Origin: Polyangiaceae bacterium | GTDB lineage: Bacteria > Myxococcota_A > Polyangia > Polyangiales > Polyangiaceae | Direction of reading: 5' to 3' | NCBI GenBank assembly: GCA_019637295.1 | Contig: JAHBVX010000003.1 | Location: 682,001-746,000 of the forward strand | DNA: 64,000 bases | In this document: positions 17,994-26,365 of the stretch, one piece after another | Layout of the letters: each line of letters begins with the position of its first letter | Numbering within the stretch: the first letter of the stretch is position 1 | The notes under the pieces: generated by a model | The model's database searches: none | Told to the model about the DNA's origin: nothing | What the model saw: the letters and a program-made list of their open reading frames with translations, nothing else | Program-made: the position numbers and the translations under genes

Positions 17994-19295
17994 ATGGGTA
18001 AGCTACGAGAGCGCATCGACTCCAAGCAGGCAAGTGTCGTCATTGTTGGGATCGGGTATGTCGGCCTGCCCCTCGCCGTCGAGTTTGCCAAGTCGGGCTT
18101 CCAAACGGTGGGGCTGGATCCGGACTCACGCAAGGTCGATCGGGTCACCGCGGGCGAGTCCTACATCGCCGATGTGCCCACTGCGGAGCTGGCCGAATGC
18201 GTGAGCGAGGGACGTCTCCGCGCAACCTCCGATCCGGCGGCGCTGGCCGACGCGGACGCGGTCGTTGTTTGCGTCCCCACGCCGCTCAACAAGACGAAGG
18301 ACCCTGACATGAGGTTCATCGTAGCGGTCACCGAGCAGATAGCTGCCCACCAGCACGATGATATGGTCATCGTCCTCGAGTCCACCACCTATCCAGGTAC
18401 GACGAGCGAGGTCCTCGTGCCCAAGCTCACCGAGAAGGGTTTCGAACTCGGCAAGACCGTGTTCGTAGCATTCTCGCCCGAGCGAGTCGATCCGGGCAAT
18501 GCCGTGTTCAAGACCCGAAACACGCCGAAAGTCATCGGCGGGGCGAGCTCCGCATGCCTCGAGATGGCCACCGCTCTCTACTCCAACATCATCGACACCC
18601 TCGTGCCGGTCTCCTCCACCGAGGCCGCCGAGATGGTCAAGCTGCTCGAGAACACCTTCCGCGCAGTCAACATAGGCTTGGTCAACGAGGTTGCCATGAT
18701 GAGTCGACGGCTCGGACTCGATCCGTTCGAGGTGATCCGGGCGGCAGCCTCCAAGCCGTTCGGCTTCATGCCGTTCTATCCAGGGCCGGGCCTGGGCGGA
18801 CACTGCATTCCAATCGATCCGCTGTACCTCTCCTGGAAGCTCCGAACCCTCAAGTACCAGGCTCGTTTCATCGAGCTTGCGGACACCATCAACAGCGCGA
18901 TGCCCTCGTACGTCGTGGACCGAGTCGCCGAGGCGCTGAACGACCACCGCAAGCCAGTCCGCGGCTCGAAGATCCTCGTGTACGGGGCCGCGTACAAGAA
19001 GGACGTCTCTGATGTTCGCGAGAGCCCAGCACTGACCGTGATCCACGAACTCGTCACCCGCGGCGCCCAGGTTTCCTACCTGGATCCGCATGTGCCCCGT
19101 TTGACGGAGGAGGGTTTGGAGATGGAGAGTGCGGATCCGGGCACCCACTTTGGAGCCTACGACGTCGTAGTCATCATCACGGACCACACCGCACTGGACA
19201 GGGAGCGCCTGCTCGAAGAGGCCCAACTGATCGTGGACACCCGGGACACGCTGCGCGGGCAGGTCAAAGATCCGGAGCGGGTCTACGGACTCTGA
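17994..19295 (+). CDS. wbpA: UDP-N-acetylglucosamine 6-dehydrogenase (WbpA type)
   Basis: Oxidises a UDP-HexNAc to the uronic acid with two NAD+. The nucleotide-binding VVIVGIGYVGLPLAVEF is near the N-terminus. CVPTPLNKTKDPDM and LESTTYPGTTSEVL are close to WbpA of Pseudomonas rather than to plain UDP-glucose dehydrogenases. SPERVDPGNAVF precedes KVIGGASS. The catalytic Cys is in GPGLGGHCIPIDPLYLSWK, and the C-terminal domain has VYGAAYKKDVSDVRESPAL. I choose the ATG at 17994, which gives the usual short lead before the Rossmann strand; a TTG at 17949 and an ATG at 17955 are also in frame. The epimerase gene follows 8 bp downstream. Confidence 0.85.
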   Translation: MGKLRERIDSKQASVVIVGIGYVGLPLAVEFAKSGFQTVGLDPDSRKVDRVTAGESYIADVPTAELAECVSEGRLRATSDPAALADADAVVVCVPTPLNKTKDPDMRFIVAVTEQIAAHQHDDMVIVLESTTYPGTTSEVLVPKLTEKGFELGKTVFVAFSPERVDPGNAVFKTRNTPKVIGGASSACLEMATALYSNIIDTLVPVSSTEAAEMVKLLENTFRAVNIGLVNEVAMMSRRLGLDPFEVIRAAASKPFGFMPFYPGPGLGGHCIPIDPLYLSWKLRTLKYQARFIELADTINSAMPSYVVDRVAEALNDHRKPVRGSKILVYGAAYKKDVSDVRESPALTVIHELVTRGAQVSYLDPHVPRLTEEGLEMESADPGTHFGAYDVVVIITDHTALDRERLLEEAQLIVDTRDTLRGQVKDPERVYGL

Positions 19296-19303
19296 GGTAG
19301 AGC

Positions 19304-20245
19304 ATGAAGTACTTGGTTACGGGAGGCGCGGGCTTCATCGGATCGCACCTGGTCGACGCCCTGCGGCGGAACGACCACGAGGTTGTCGTGCTCGACAACT
19401 TCGAGACCGGTCATCGCGCGAATCTTGCGCATCATGCTACCGGCGTAGAGATCATCGAGGGAGACCTGCGCAGTCAGTCCGACGTGGCGAAGGCAGTCTC
19501 GGGATGCGTCGGCGTATTTCATCAAGCTGCGCTTCCGTCCGTCCCCCGGTCCATGAAGGACCCCGCCACGACACACGACGTGAACTCGACGGGCACGCTG
19601 AACGTGCTGTGGGCCGCTCACCAGTCTGGTGTCCGCCGAGTCGTGCTCGCATCCTCCTCATCCGTGTATGGCGACACTCCACGTCTCCCCAAGGAGGAGT
19701 CGATGGAGCTCTTGCCCAAGTCGCCCTACGCCGCGAGCAAGCTCTCGAGCGAGGTCTATGCCGCTGCATTCTCCCGCGGATACGGACTCGAGACGGTAGC
19801 GTTGCGCTACTTCAACGTCTTCGGCCCACGCCAGGACCCCAACTCCCCGTACGCCGCGGTCGTTCCCATCTGGCTACGGCGCATGAGCCAGGGCCAACCC
19901 CCGGTCATCTTCGGAGATGGGCAGCAGTCCCGAGATTTCACGTTCATCGACAACGTAGTCGACGCCAACTTGCGGGCCATGCAGCAGATGGAAGCCTCGG
20001 GGCGGGCGTTCAACGTCGCGGCGGGCGAACGAGTCGTGCTCCTCGAACTCGCTCGCGAGTTGATGCGCGCCTACGGTTTCGACCAGCCATTGGAGTTCAC
20101 GGACCGCCGCGCCGGGGACATCGAGCACTCGTGGGCGGACGTGGACCAAGCTCGCCAGGTGCTAGGCTACGCCGCCCTCGTCCCGTGGCGCGACGGCGTG
20201 ACCCGAACCGTCGAGTGGTTTCGCACCCAGCAACTCGGCAGGTAA
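19304..20245 (+). CDS. NAD-dependent UDP-sugar 4-epimerase (WbpP/TviC-like SDR)
   Basis: A 313-residue extended SDR protein. It has the cofactor motif VTGGAGFIGSHLVDAL, then ASSSSVYGD, the catalytic S-PYAASK (Tyr-x-x-x-Lys) and LRYFNVFGPRQDPNSPYAAVVP. The QAALPSVPRS segment resembles the SVPRS motif of WbpP-type UDP-GlcNAc 4-epimerases, which fits its pairing with a WbpA-type dehydrogenase: together they could make UDP-GalNAcA. GAGGT sits about 6 bases before the ATG. The next gene starts 2 bp after its stop. Epimerase rather than dehydratase is favoured because the motifs lack the RmlB signature, but activity on N-acetyl sugars is inferred. Confidence 0.82.
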   Translation: MKYLVTGGAGFIGSHLVDALRRNDHEVVVLDNFETGHRANLAHHATGVEIIEGDLRSQSDVAKAVSGCVGVFHQAALPSVPRSMKDPATTHDVNSTGTLNVLWAAHQSGVRRVVLASSSSVYGDTPRLPKEESMELLPKSPYAASKLSSEVYAAAFSRGYGLETVALRYFNVFGPRQDPNSPYAAVVPIWLRRMSQGQPPVIFGDGQQSRDFTFIDNVVDANLRAMQQMEASGRAFNVAAGERVVLLELARELMRAYGFDQPLEFTDRRAGDIEHSWADVDQARQVLGYAALVPWRDGVTRTVEWFRTQQLGR

Positions 20246-20247
20246 CC

Positions 20248-21432
20248 GTGTCGACCCCCATGCATGTCGCCATCGTCGGAGGCGACCCACACTACCTGCT
20301 GAACTTTCGGGGAGCGTTGATCCGAGACCTCCGGTCTCGGGGGCATTCGGTGACCGCACTTGCCGGCGGGGCTGCCCCCGACGTCCAGCGAGCGCTCGCC
20401 CAACTGAATGTGCAGTACGAATCCTTCCCCCTCGACAGACAGGGCACCAGGCCCACCACAGAAGCACGAACCGTGCTGCACCTGACGAGGAGCCTGCTGC
20501 GGCTTCGGCCTGACGTCGTGCTCACCTACACACCGAAGGTCATCGTGTATGCCACCGCGGCCGCGAGACTGTCTCGCGTCAAGCGCGTCTGCGCATTGGT
20601 CACGGGTCTTGGGACCGCGTTCACCGACACGAGCCGTGAGCGCCGGCGTGTCAACGTGGTAGTGCGAGCCCTGATGGCGCTTGCGCTTCGGGGTGTCGAC
20701 CTGGCGGTGTTTCAGAACGACGACGACCGCGCTGAACTTTTGCGACGCCGAGTCCTGTCAGGACGCACACGCACTGCCAGGGTCAATGGCTCCGGGATCG
20801 ACACCGCACACTTCGCCTACACTCCTCCACCGACCGGATCGGACACGGTGTTTCTGCTCGTCGCTCGGCTCCAGCGCGAGAAGGGCGTCTACGAGTATGC
20901 CGAGGCCGCGCGGCTGCTGAAGGAGCGGGGCGTCCCGGCCCGCTGCGTGCTGGTTGGTCCCATCGATGCACACCCTGCTGCCATCGATCCCATCGACCTC
21001 GAGCGTTGGCAGGACGAGGGCACCATCGAGTGGGCTGGGCCGAAGAAGGACGTGCGACCCCTGCTCGCGGACTGCAACGTGTTCGTGCTCCCGTCGTATC
21101 GCGAGGGGACGCCGCGGTCCTCACTGGAGGCCTTGGCGGTCGGCAGACCCGTCATCACCACCGATGTCCCGGGCTGCCGAGAAACCGTGCAGGCGAACGT
21201 GAATGGCCTACTCGTGCCAGCTCGCAATGGGCGCGCGCTGGCCGATGCGATGCAAGAACTTGCGGGCCGTCCCGACCTGCGACGCTCCATGGGCGAGGCG
21301 AGCCGACGTCTGGCAGAGCGCAAGTTCGACGTGAACCTCGTCAACGCGCACATGCTTGCGCTCTTGGAGGGATTGTGCGTACCACGGCTAGCTCCGGAGA
21401 GAGCAGTTGACGAAGAAGTGACTCGACAATAG
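20248..21432 (+). CDS. Glycosyltransferase, GT4 family (PglA/CapM-like)
   Basis: The open frame runs back to 19504 inside the epimerase gene, but the real start is a GTG at 20248, or the ATG at 20260 that yields MHVAIVGGDPHYLLNFRGAL. The NFR segment after the first strand is characteristic of PglA/CapM-like N-acetylgalactosaminyl or fucosaminyl transferases. VRPLLADCNVFVLPSYREGTP and SLEALAVGRPVITTDVPGCRETV form the donor site, with E-x7-E present as EGTPRSSLE. It follows the dehydrogenase/epimerase pair at 2 bp, so a GalNAcA-type sugar is a plausible donor. Residues near the C-terminus (ERAVDEEVTRQ) are polar and unremarkable. Confidence 0.85.
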   Translation: MSTPMHVAIVGGDPHYLLNFRGALIRDLRSRGHSVTALAGGAAPDVQRALAQLNVQYESFPLDRQGTRPTTEARTVLHLTRSLLRLRPDVVLTYTPKVIVYATAAARLSRVKRVCALVTGLGTAFTDTSRERRRVNVVVRALMALALRGVDLAVFQNDDDRAELLRRRVLSGRTRTARVNGSGIDTAHFAYTPPPTGSDTVFLLVARLQREKGVYEYAEAARLLKERGVPARCVLVGPIDAHPAAIDPIDLERWQDEGTIEWAGPKKDVRPLLADCNVFVLPSYREGTPRSSLEALAVGRPVITTDVPGCRETVQANVNGLLVPARNGRALADAMQELAGRPDLRRSMGEASRRLAERKFDVNLVNAHMLALLEGLCVPRLAPERAVDEEVTRQ

Positions 21433-21441
21433 CGTCCGCCC

Positions 21442-22293
21442 ATGGCGCGTCCAACCTCCGCCACGGCACGGCTGCGGGCCGCGCTTCGCCCATCACTGGA
21501 CGCCATGGTGCGGGTTTTGTCGTCCTCTAGTCGGGTCGCTCACATCGCGTCTCACCTGCGCAACAGAATGGATTCGGTGGTCGCGCTCCACCTGGGCCTC
21601 GACCTGAATCAGGAGACCAACGGCGAGGCATGGGTGGTCCGCGCATTGGCACCCCGGATCCGCAATTTCGTGGATGTCGGCGCAAACATCGGCGACTGGA
21701 CGCAGATGGTGCTGGAGGCGGTCCCAGGGGTCGAGCGGGGCTTCCTGTTCGAGCCTGCCGAGGAGACCGCTAGCCGTCTGCGCGAGCGATTCGTCGGCGA
21801 CCACCGGCTCGAAGTCATCCAGGCTGCGGCTTCGGATTCCGTGGGTGAACTCGAGTTCTTCGAAGAGCCAGACGCTGGCCGTCACTCGTCCGTGCTCGGC
21901 GCCTATGCGCGGGGTGCACGCGCCGTTCGGGTCCGCTGCACCACGCTCGACGCGGAGCTCGAGTCCCGCGGTGCCGAGACCATCGACTACCTGAAGATCG
22001 ACGCCGAGGGCCATGACCTGAGCGTGCTCCGGGGAGCGGTGCAACTGCTCAGGAGCGGCCGGGTCGCTTTCCTACAGTTCGAGTACAACGAAGCCTGGCG
22101 GCTCAGCGGAAGTCGCCTTTCGGACGCGCTTGCGTTGCTCGAGGGCTGCGACTTCGACGTCTTCTTGCTCAAGAGCAACGCTCTGTGGACGTTCCCCTAC
22201 GACACCTACGGGGAGTACTACCGGTACTCGAACTTCGTGGGCGTACACCGCGGCACCCACATCCCGAAGTCGATGGTGCGCGGTCGCGCGTAG
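21442..22293 (+). CDS. FkbM-family SAM-dependent methyltransferase
   Basis: A 283-residue protein with the FkbM signature: NFVDVGANIGDWTQMVLEAV (SAM-binding motif I with D-V-G-A-N-x-G), GFLFEPAEETASRLRERF, and VRCTTLDAEL followed by DYLKIDAEGHDLSVLRGA (the K-I-D-x-E-G motif typical of the family). FkbM enzymes usually O-methylate sugars or polyketides. It starts 9 bp after the glycosyltransferase stop and ends the plus-strand polysaccharide operon, 7 bp from the convergent LamG-like gene. O-methylation of a sugar of the surface polysaccharide is the likely role; position and substrate are unknown. Confidence 0.85.
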   Translation: MARPTSATARLRAALRPSLDAMVRVLSSSSRVAHIASHLRNRMDSVVALHLGLDLNQETNGEAWVVRALAPRIRNFVDVGANIGDWTQMVLEAVPGVERGFLFEPAEETASRLRERFVGDHRLEVIQAAASDSVGELEFFEEPDAGRHSSVLGAYARGARAVRVRCTTLDAELESRGAETIDYLKIDAEGHDLSVLRGAVQLLRSGRVAFLQFEYNEAWRLSGSRLSDALALLEGCDFDVFLLKSNALWTFPYDTYGEYYRYSNFVGVHRGTHIPKSMVRGRA

Positions 22294-22300
22294 CCGTCCA

Positions 22301-23302
22301 TCAGATCCCCCACTTGGTCTGAAGCTTCGACCGCACCTCCAAGCGCTCTGCGGCAGACAGCGCTCGATCGTAGACAACCGTCTCATGAAGGTGCAGAGGC
22401 GCGTGTTTTACCGGCGTCGCGTCGTAACACATTGAACCCGACCGAAGGCGGGTCTTCACCCGCTGCGCACTGGCCGTCGTGTCCTGCAGTACTCCGTCGA
22501 CCAGCAGGTCCCGAGCACCGGTGGCCGTCGCGACGAACTCGAACACCATCGGCCCGACGTGATTCAGGTAGCTGGTCGTGCCAGCGAGCTTCTGCGGGGC
22601 AGAGGCGGAGTTCTGATACACGTGCGCGACTCCTTGGTACCCGGCATACATGACCGTCCCATCCGTTGGGGGTGTCGAGTCTCGATTGCTCCAGATGGGC
22701 AGGACGTTGGTCGTGGGCACATTCCCCACCACGAAGAACAACGTATACGCATCCGCGATCACCTCGGGCCCGGTCAGGTTCAGCCGATCGTCTACGCCGT
22801 CGCACTGTACGGCTGGCTTGCCGTTCACCAGCCCCACGGTGGGTGCCTGTGGCATCGTGGAGGTCGCGGTGGAACTGCCGCACTTGTCGGCCCACGAGAT
22901 CATCGCGTTTCCAGAGAGGGTGTGGGTCGCGCTGTCCTCCGCATCGAGCCAGAGCACGCAGTTCGGGATGTCGCTCGGCTTCCACACGGGTGCGCCGCCG
23001 GTGCCACCCGTGCCACCGGGGCCCGCATCGGAACCGCCACTACCGCCAACACTGGCGTCCGCGCCGCCGCTTCCGCCTTGACCGCCTACGGCTCCACCCT
23101 GGCCGCCGACCGCACCGCCCGCTCCCCCGAGGGATCCGTCCGGCCAGTTGTTTCCCCCCTGGCCTCCGAGCGAGGTGCCACCTGTGCCAGAACCGCCTGC
23201 ACCACCAGTCGGATCCGCTGTCCCCTCGGTGTCGAGCGAGCACGCGGCAACCAGCCCGGTAACGGCGCACAGACACAAGGAGAAGCCCCGCTTCGACGAC
23301 AC
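22301..23302 (-). CDS. LamG/concanavalin-like lipoprotein with Gly-rich linker
   Basis: I start at the GTG at 23302, which gives a good lipoprotein signal (FSLCLCAVTGLVAAC) with lipobox VAAC; the longer frame to 23428 adds a non-signal extension. After the lipid anchor comes a low-complexity GGAGG/GGQGG/GGSGG linker of about 95 residues, then a folded domain of about 215 residues beginning CVLWLDAEDS. This has the jelly-roll LamG layout: ISWADKCG, VQCDGVDDRLNL, ATGARDLLVDGVLQD and HETVVYDRALSAAERLEVRS. It is probably an outer-surface carbohydrate-binding lipoprotein. It converges on the polysaccharide operon; no functional link is shown. Confidence 0.75.
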   Translation of the reverse strand: MSSKRGFSLCLCAVTGLVAACSLDTEGTADPTGGAGGSGTGGTSLGGQGGNNWPDGSLGGAGGAVGGQGGAVGGQGGSGGADASVGGSGGSDAGPGGTGGTGGAPVWKPSDIPNCVLWLDAEDSATHTLSGNAMISWADKCGSSTATSTMPQAPTVGLVNGKPAVQCDGVDDRLNLTGPEVIADAYTLFFVVGNVPTTNVLPIWSNRDSTPPTDGTVMYAGYQGVAHVYQNSASAPQKLAGTTSYLNHVGPMVFEFVATATGARDLLVDGVLQDTTASAQRVKTRLRSGSMCYDATPVKHAPLHLHETVVYDRALSAAERLEVRSKLQTKWGI

Positions 23303-23364
23303 GCTGAAGACGATAGCACAACAGCCCAGCCGCGCGACGAGCCGAAACGACGTAGTTTCAGCGG

Positions 23365-24052
23365 ATGTCGTTCCGGGCACCGCACTCGGCTGGCGCCGCT
23401 CGTGGCCCGCGCCTGGCTGCGGTGGCATGCCTCTAGTGGTTGGTGTTGATCTGGGCGTGGCCGCCCGCCCATCTGACCCTCACTGTCGACGACTCGTTCA
23501 TTCCTCTGTTTATTGTTGCCTCGCTCTCCACGGTGGGCGTTGCGGCCCGGTATCGCGCTTTGCCTGGTGGCAAATCTGGTGCTGTCGCGCCACCGCCTCT
23601 CCCCAGCCTCCTACTCCAGCTATCTCGCTGCTGCGCGGACCGGTCAGTGGTTGCGAGAGCACACCCCGGCGACTGCACGGATTGGCGGTTGGGATTGCGG
23701 AATCGCGGCAGCGTACTCCCGGCGCACGTTCTTTCAGCTCGAGGGACTCGTCGGCTCCCGGAACCTCTACTCCCACCTCGAGCGGGGACAGTTGAGCCAC
23801 TATCTCGACAGCCGCGGAGTCGATTGGATCGCTCAGCCGGTTCGACTCCCCGCGACGCCGGTCATTGCCGGGCTCGATCTCGGCGCCTGGCGGGTCCGCC
23901 GCTCCGAGTGCGTCCGGTTCACTCCGGTCCTCGAGCCAGGCACTTCGTCCACACGGATGTACTTGGTTCTGGAGCGAAGCGGCGACAGTCGGTCGCTGGC
24001 GGAGTTCCTCGCGGCTTCTGATCCCTGTGCACTCGCCCTGTCTGCACCATGA
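23365..24052 (+). pseudogene. Decayed GT-C (PMT/ArnT-like) glycosyltransferase, middle deleted
   Basis: From the ATG at 23365 one frame reads an N-terminus with a first membrane helix, interrupted by TAG at 23434-23436, then continues WLVLIWAWPPAHLTLTVDDSFI. This is the usual first helix and acidic loop of PMT-like transferases. Just after this (near 23500) the similarity jumps to another frame, which reads to 24052. That frame starts with a last helix (IALCLVANLVL), then ARTGQWLREHTPATARIGGWDCG and NLYSHL, a typical C-terminal periplasmic tail of the same family. All the central helices are missing. One nonsense codon plus an internal deletion with frame change explain it. Confidence 0.6.
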
Positions 24053-24060
24053 GGGAGGTC

Positions 24061-25908
24061 TCAAGTACCCGGCTCTCCCGCTCGCTCGGTCGCCTGCAAG
24101 AGCGCGGCGTACACCCCGCCGTGATTGGCGAGTTCTTCGTGCGTCCCTTGCTCGACCACCCGCCCATGCTCCAACACCAGGATCGTATCGGCGGCTCTCA
24201 CAGACGCCAGCCGATGCGACACGATGAGCGCGCATGCCGATGCCGGTACCGTAGCCAGCCTGCGAAGCAGGACCGCTTCGGCGGCGGGATCGAGCCGGGA
24301 TGTAGGCTCGTCCAGAATGAGAAGTCGTGCGCTGTCCCGCATGAACATCCGGGCAAGCGCGATGCGCTGCCATTGCCCCAGGGAAAGGTCCAAACCGCCG
24401 TCGAAGAGTCGCCCGAGCTGCGTGGTGTATCCATCCGGGAGGGCGGTCAGGTCCTCGTGTATCAGCGCCTGCTGGGCTGCGTCCTTCCATCTCTCCGGGT
24501 CGTCGACGTGGGCTACGTCGCCCAGCCCGATGTTCCTCCCGGCACTCAGCTGGTAGCGCGCGAAGTCTTGCACCACGATCGCCATCCGTGCGAGCAACGC
24601 GTCGCGATCCCACTCCCGCACGTCGAGCTCATCCACCAAGACTCGACCCGATCCAGGCGCGTACAGCCCCATCGCCAGCTTGGCAAGGGTGGTCTTCCCC
24701 GCCCCGTTCGCTCCAACAACCGCCATTGAAGTCCCTGCGGGCAATGAGAACGTCACGTCACGAAGAGCTGGCTCGGTTCGACCGGGGTACGTGAACGAAA
24801 CCTGTTCGAACCGCAGCCCCGCTCCCGGCTCCACCCCCACTTGGACCGTCCCGCCGCGCGGCGTGACGGAGTACTCCAGGTACTCGTGAAGGAGCGACAG
24901 GTAGAGGTTGTCTTCGTGCATCGCGGCCACAGAAACCAGCAGGATTCCAACCAGGGACTGCGCCTGCTTCAAGACGATGAAGAGCATCGCCATCTCACCA
25001 ATGGACACTCGCTTGTCCATCGCGGCCCAAGCAACGACCGCGTAGCCCGCGGCCAGCGCAGCGGCGCCAAGAGAGGCCAGCAGGAAGCCCCACACCCCAC
25101 GCCGCACCGTGAGCTTTCGGTCTTGTTCGAACAGCAGCCGAAATATCCTGGCATGTTCCTCGAGCAGATAGGGACCGATCCCGAGGGTCTTAACCTCCTG
25201 CGCGTACTCGAGCTGCGCGATCACGGTCTCGAGGTACTCTTGCCGCCGTGCGTCTGGTGTCTGACGCCGGTACAACCGGAACGCGTCCGCATTGAAGCGC
25301 ACCTCCGCGATGATCGCGGGCAACGCGGCGAGCCCCATCAGCAGGACCAACCAGGGCGAGAATCGCGCGATCAAGACGGCGTACCCGATGAGGGAGAGTG
25401 ACTCTTGGGCAACGGTCAACGCTGAACGCACCAGCCCCAAGGGACGATGCGCGGCGTCCTTCCGTGCGCGCGTCAGCAGGTCCTGAACAGCAGGGCTCTC
25501 TAGATCCGATAGTTCGAGCGACAGGGTCTTGCGCAGCACTCGCTCGGTGACGTGCTGGGCGAGCTGGACTCTGAGCAAGGCCTCGCAGACCGCGAGCCCC
25601 CGATATGCTGCGAGCAGCGCTGCGATCAAGCACAACTCGACCACAAGCCAGCGCACCACGAGACCGCGATCGTCGGCTCCGCCGCTGGCCGCCGCGACGA
25701 TCACCCCGTCCACGATCAGCTTGCCCACATACGCTATGAACACCGGAAGGACGCCTGCCGCGAGGCTCGCCGCTGCCAGCCAGAGCGACAGACGAGGATT
25801 GGTGACCCAAACCAGTGCGACTGCCCGACTGAGGTAGGTTCCCAGTCCAAATAGTCGTCGCACGCCAACGCGGCCGCGGGCCGGTTCCTGTTCCTCCGAG
25901 GACTGCAT
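24061..25908 (-). CDS. ABC exporter, fused permease and ATPase
   Basis: A 615-residue half-transporter with six hydrophobic helices between about residues 25 and 330, then a nucleotide-binding domain. Walker A is GANGAGKTTL (about 399-408), the Q-loop VVQDF (about 445-449), the signature LSLGQ (509-513), Walker B LLILDEP (about 529-535) and the H-loop IVSHRL. It should work as a homodimer in the inner membrane, exporting a lipid, peptide or glycolipid. The signature is LSLGQ, a mild variant of LSGGQ. Its stop is 8 bp from the end of the convergent pseudogene. It could serve the neighbouring polysaccharide cluster, but nothing in the sequence fixes the substrate. Confidence 0.85.
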   Translation of the reverse strand: MQSSEEQEPARGRVGVRRLFGLGTYLSRAVALVWVTNPRLSLWLAAASLAAGVLPVFIAYVGKLIVDGVIVAAASGGADDRGLVVRWLVVELCLIAALLAAYRGLAVCEALLRVQLAQHVTERVLRKTLSLELSDLESPAVQDLLTRARKDAAHRPLGLVRSALTVAQESLSLIGYAVLIARFSPWLVLLMGLAALPAIIAEVRFNADAFRLYRRQTPDARRQEYLETVIAQLEYAQEVKTLGIGPYLLEEHARIFRLLFEQDRKLTVRRGVWGFLLASLGAAALAAGYAVVAWAAMDKRVSIGEMAMLFIVLKQAQSLVGILLVSVAAMHEDNLYLSLLHEYLEYSVTPRGGTVQVGVEPGAGLRFEQVSFTYPGRTEPALRDVTFSLPAGTSMAVVGANGAGKTTLAKLAMGLYAPGSGRVLVDELDVREWDRDALLARMAIVVQDFARYQLSAGRNIGLGDVAHVDDPERWKDAAQQALIHEDLTALPDGYTTQLGRLFDGGLDLSLGQWQRIALARMFMRDSARLLILDEPTSRLDPAAEAVLLRRLATVPASACALIVSHRLASVRAADTILVLEHGRVVEQGTHEELANHGGVYAALLQATERAGEPGT

Positions 25909-26365
25909 CGCCGACTCTCGGGGTCATAACACGGCTTCACAGCTGGGCTCGACTGACCGCCTGGGCTCCGGAAGACGGTGAGGCCCGGTCGCGCACAAGG
26001 GTGCGCCTGCGTCTCACGGTGACCCGGCGACGGACCGGACTCGGACCTTCCGTACCGGGGCCATGCACGCGTGGACACACGGTCCAGGACAACACGGCGC
26101 CCCGCCGAAGATCCGGCAGAGGAGCCGGAGGCAACGGCTGATGCTCGGCTGCAGTGGTGCGGCACGTCTGCCCTGTGGGGAGGGGCGCGTTGGGCGCACC
26201 ACGCGTTTCGCAAACGCCCCCGCCCCCGCCCCCGGCGAACGCTAGACGCAAACGCAAACGTCGAACGGACACGCGATCGCCCGCGCCCGCGCGCAGCGTC
26301 GACGGCAGCAGTCCGCCGTTGCCCGCTCCCCCCCGTCGCGCGATCCTCCGGCACCGCGCCCTGCG
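25909..26365. other. 457-bp intergenic region without a supported gene
   Basis: This divergent gap separates the ABC exporter from the Cys-rich protein gene. It is GC-rich, and every open frame in it has shadow-like composition, so I call no gene. It contains one short CGCNNN hexamer run (listed separately). Promoters for both neighbours should lie here, but I see no clear elements. Confidence 0.5.
26209..26262. repeat. Short CGCNNN hexamer array
   Basis: Four phased hexamers (CGCAAA and three CGCCCC) run from 26209 to 26232. Degenerate units with CGAACG and ACGCAAACGCAAACG follow to about 26262. This is the smallest member of the CGCNNN class seen in this window. Confidence 0.5.
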
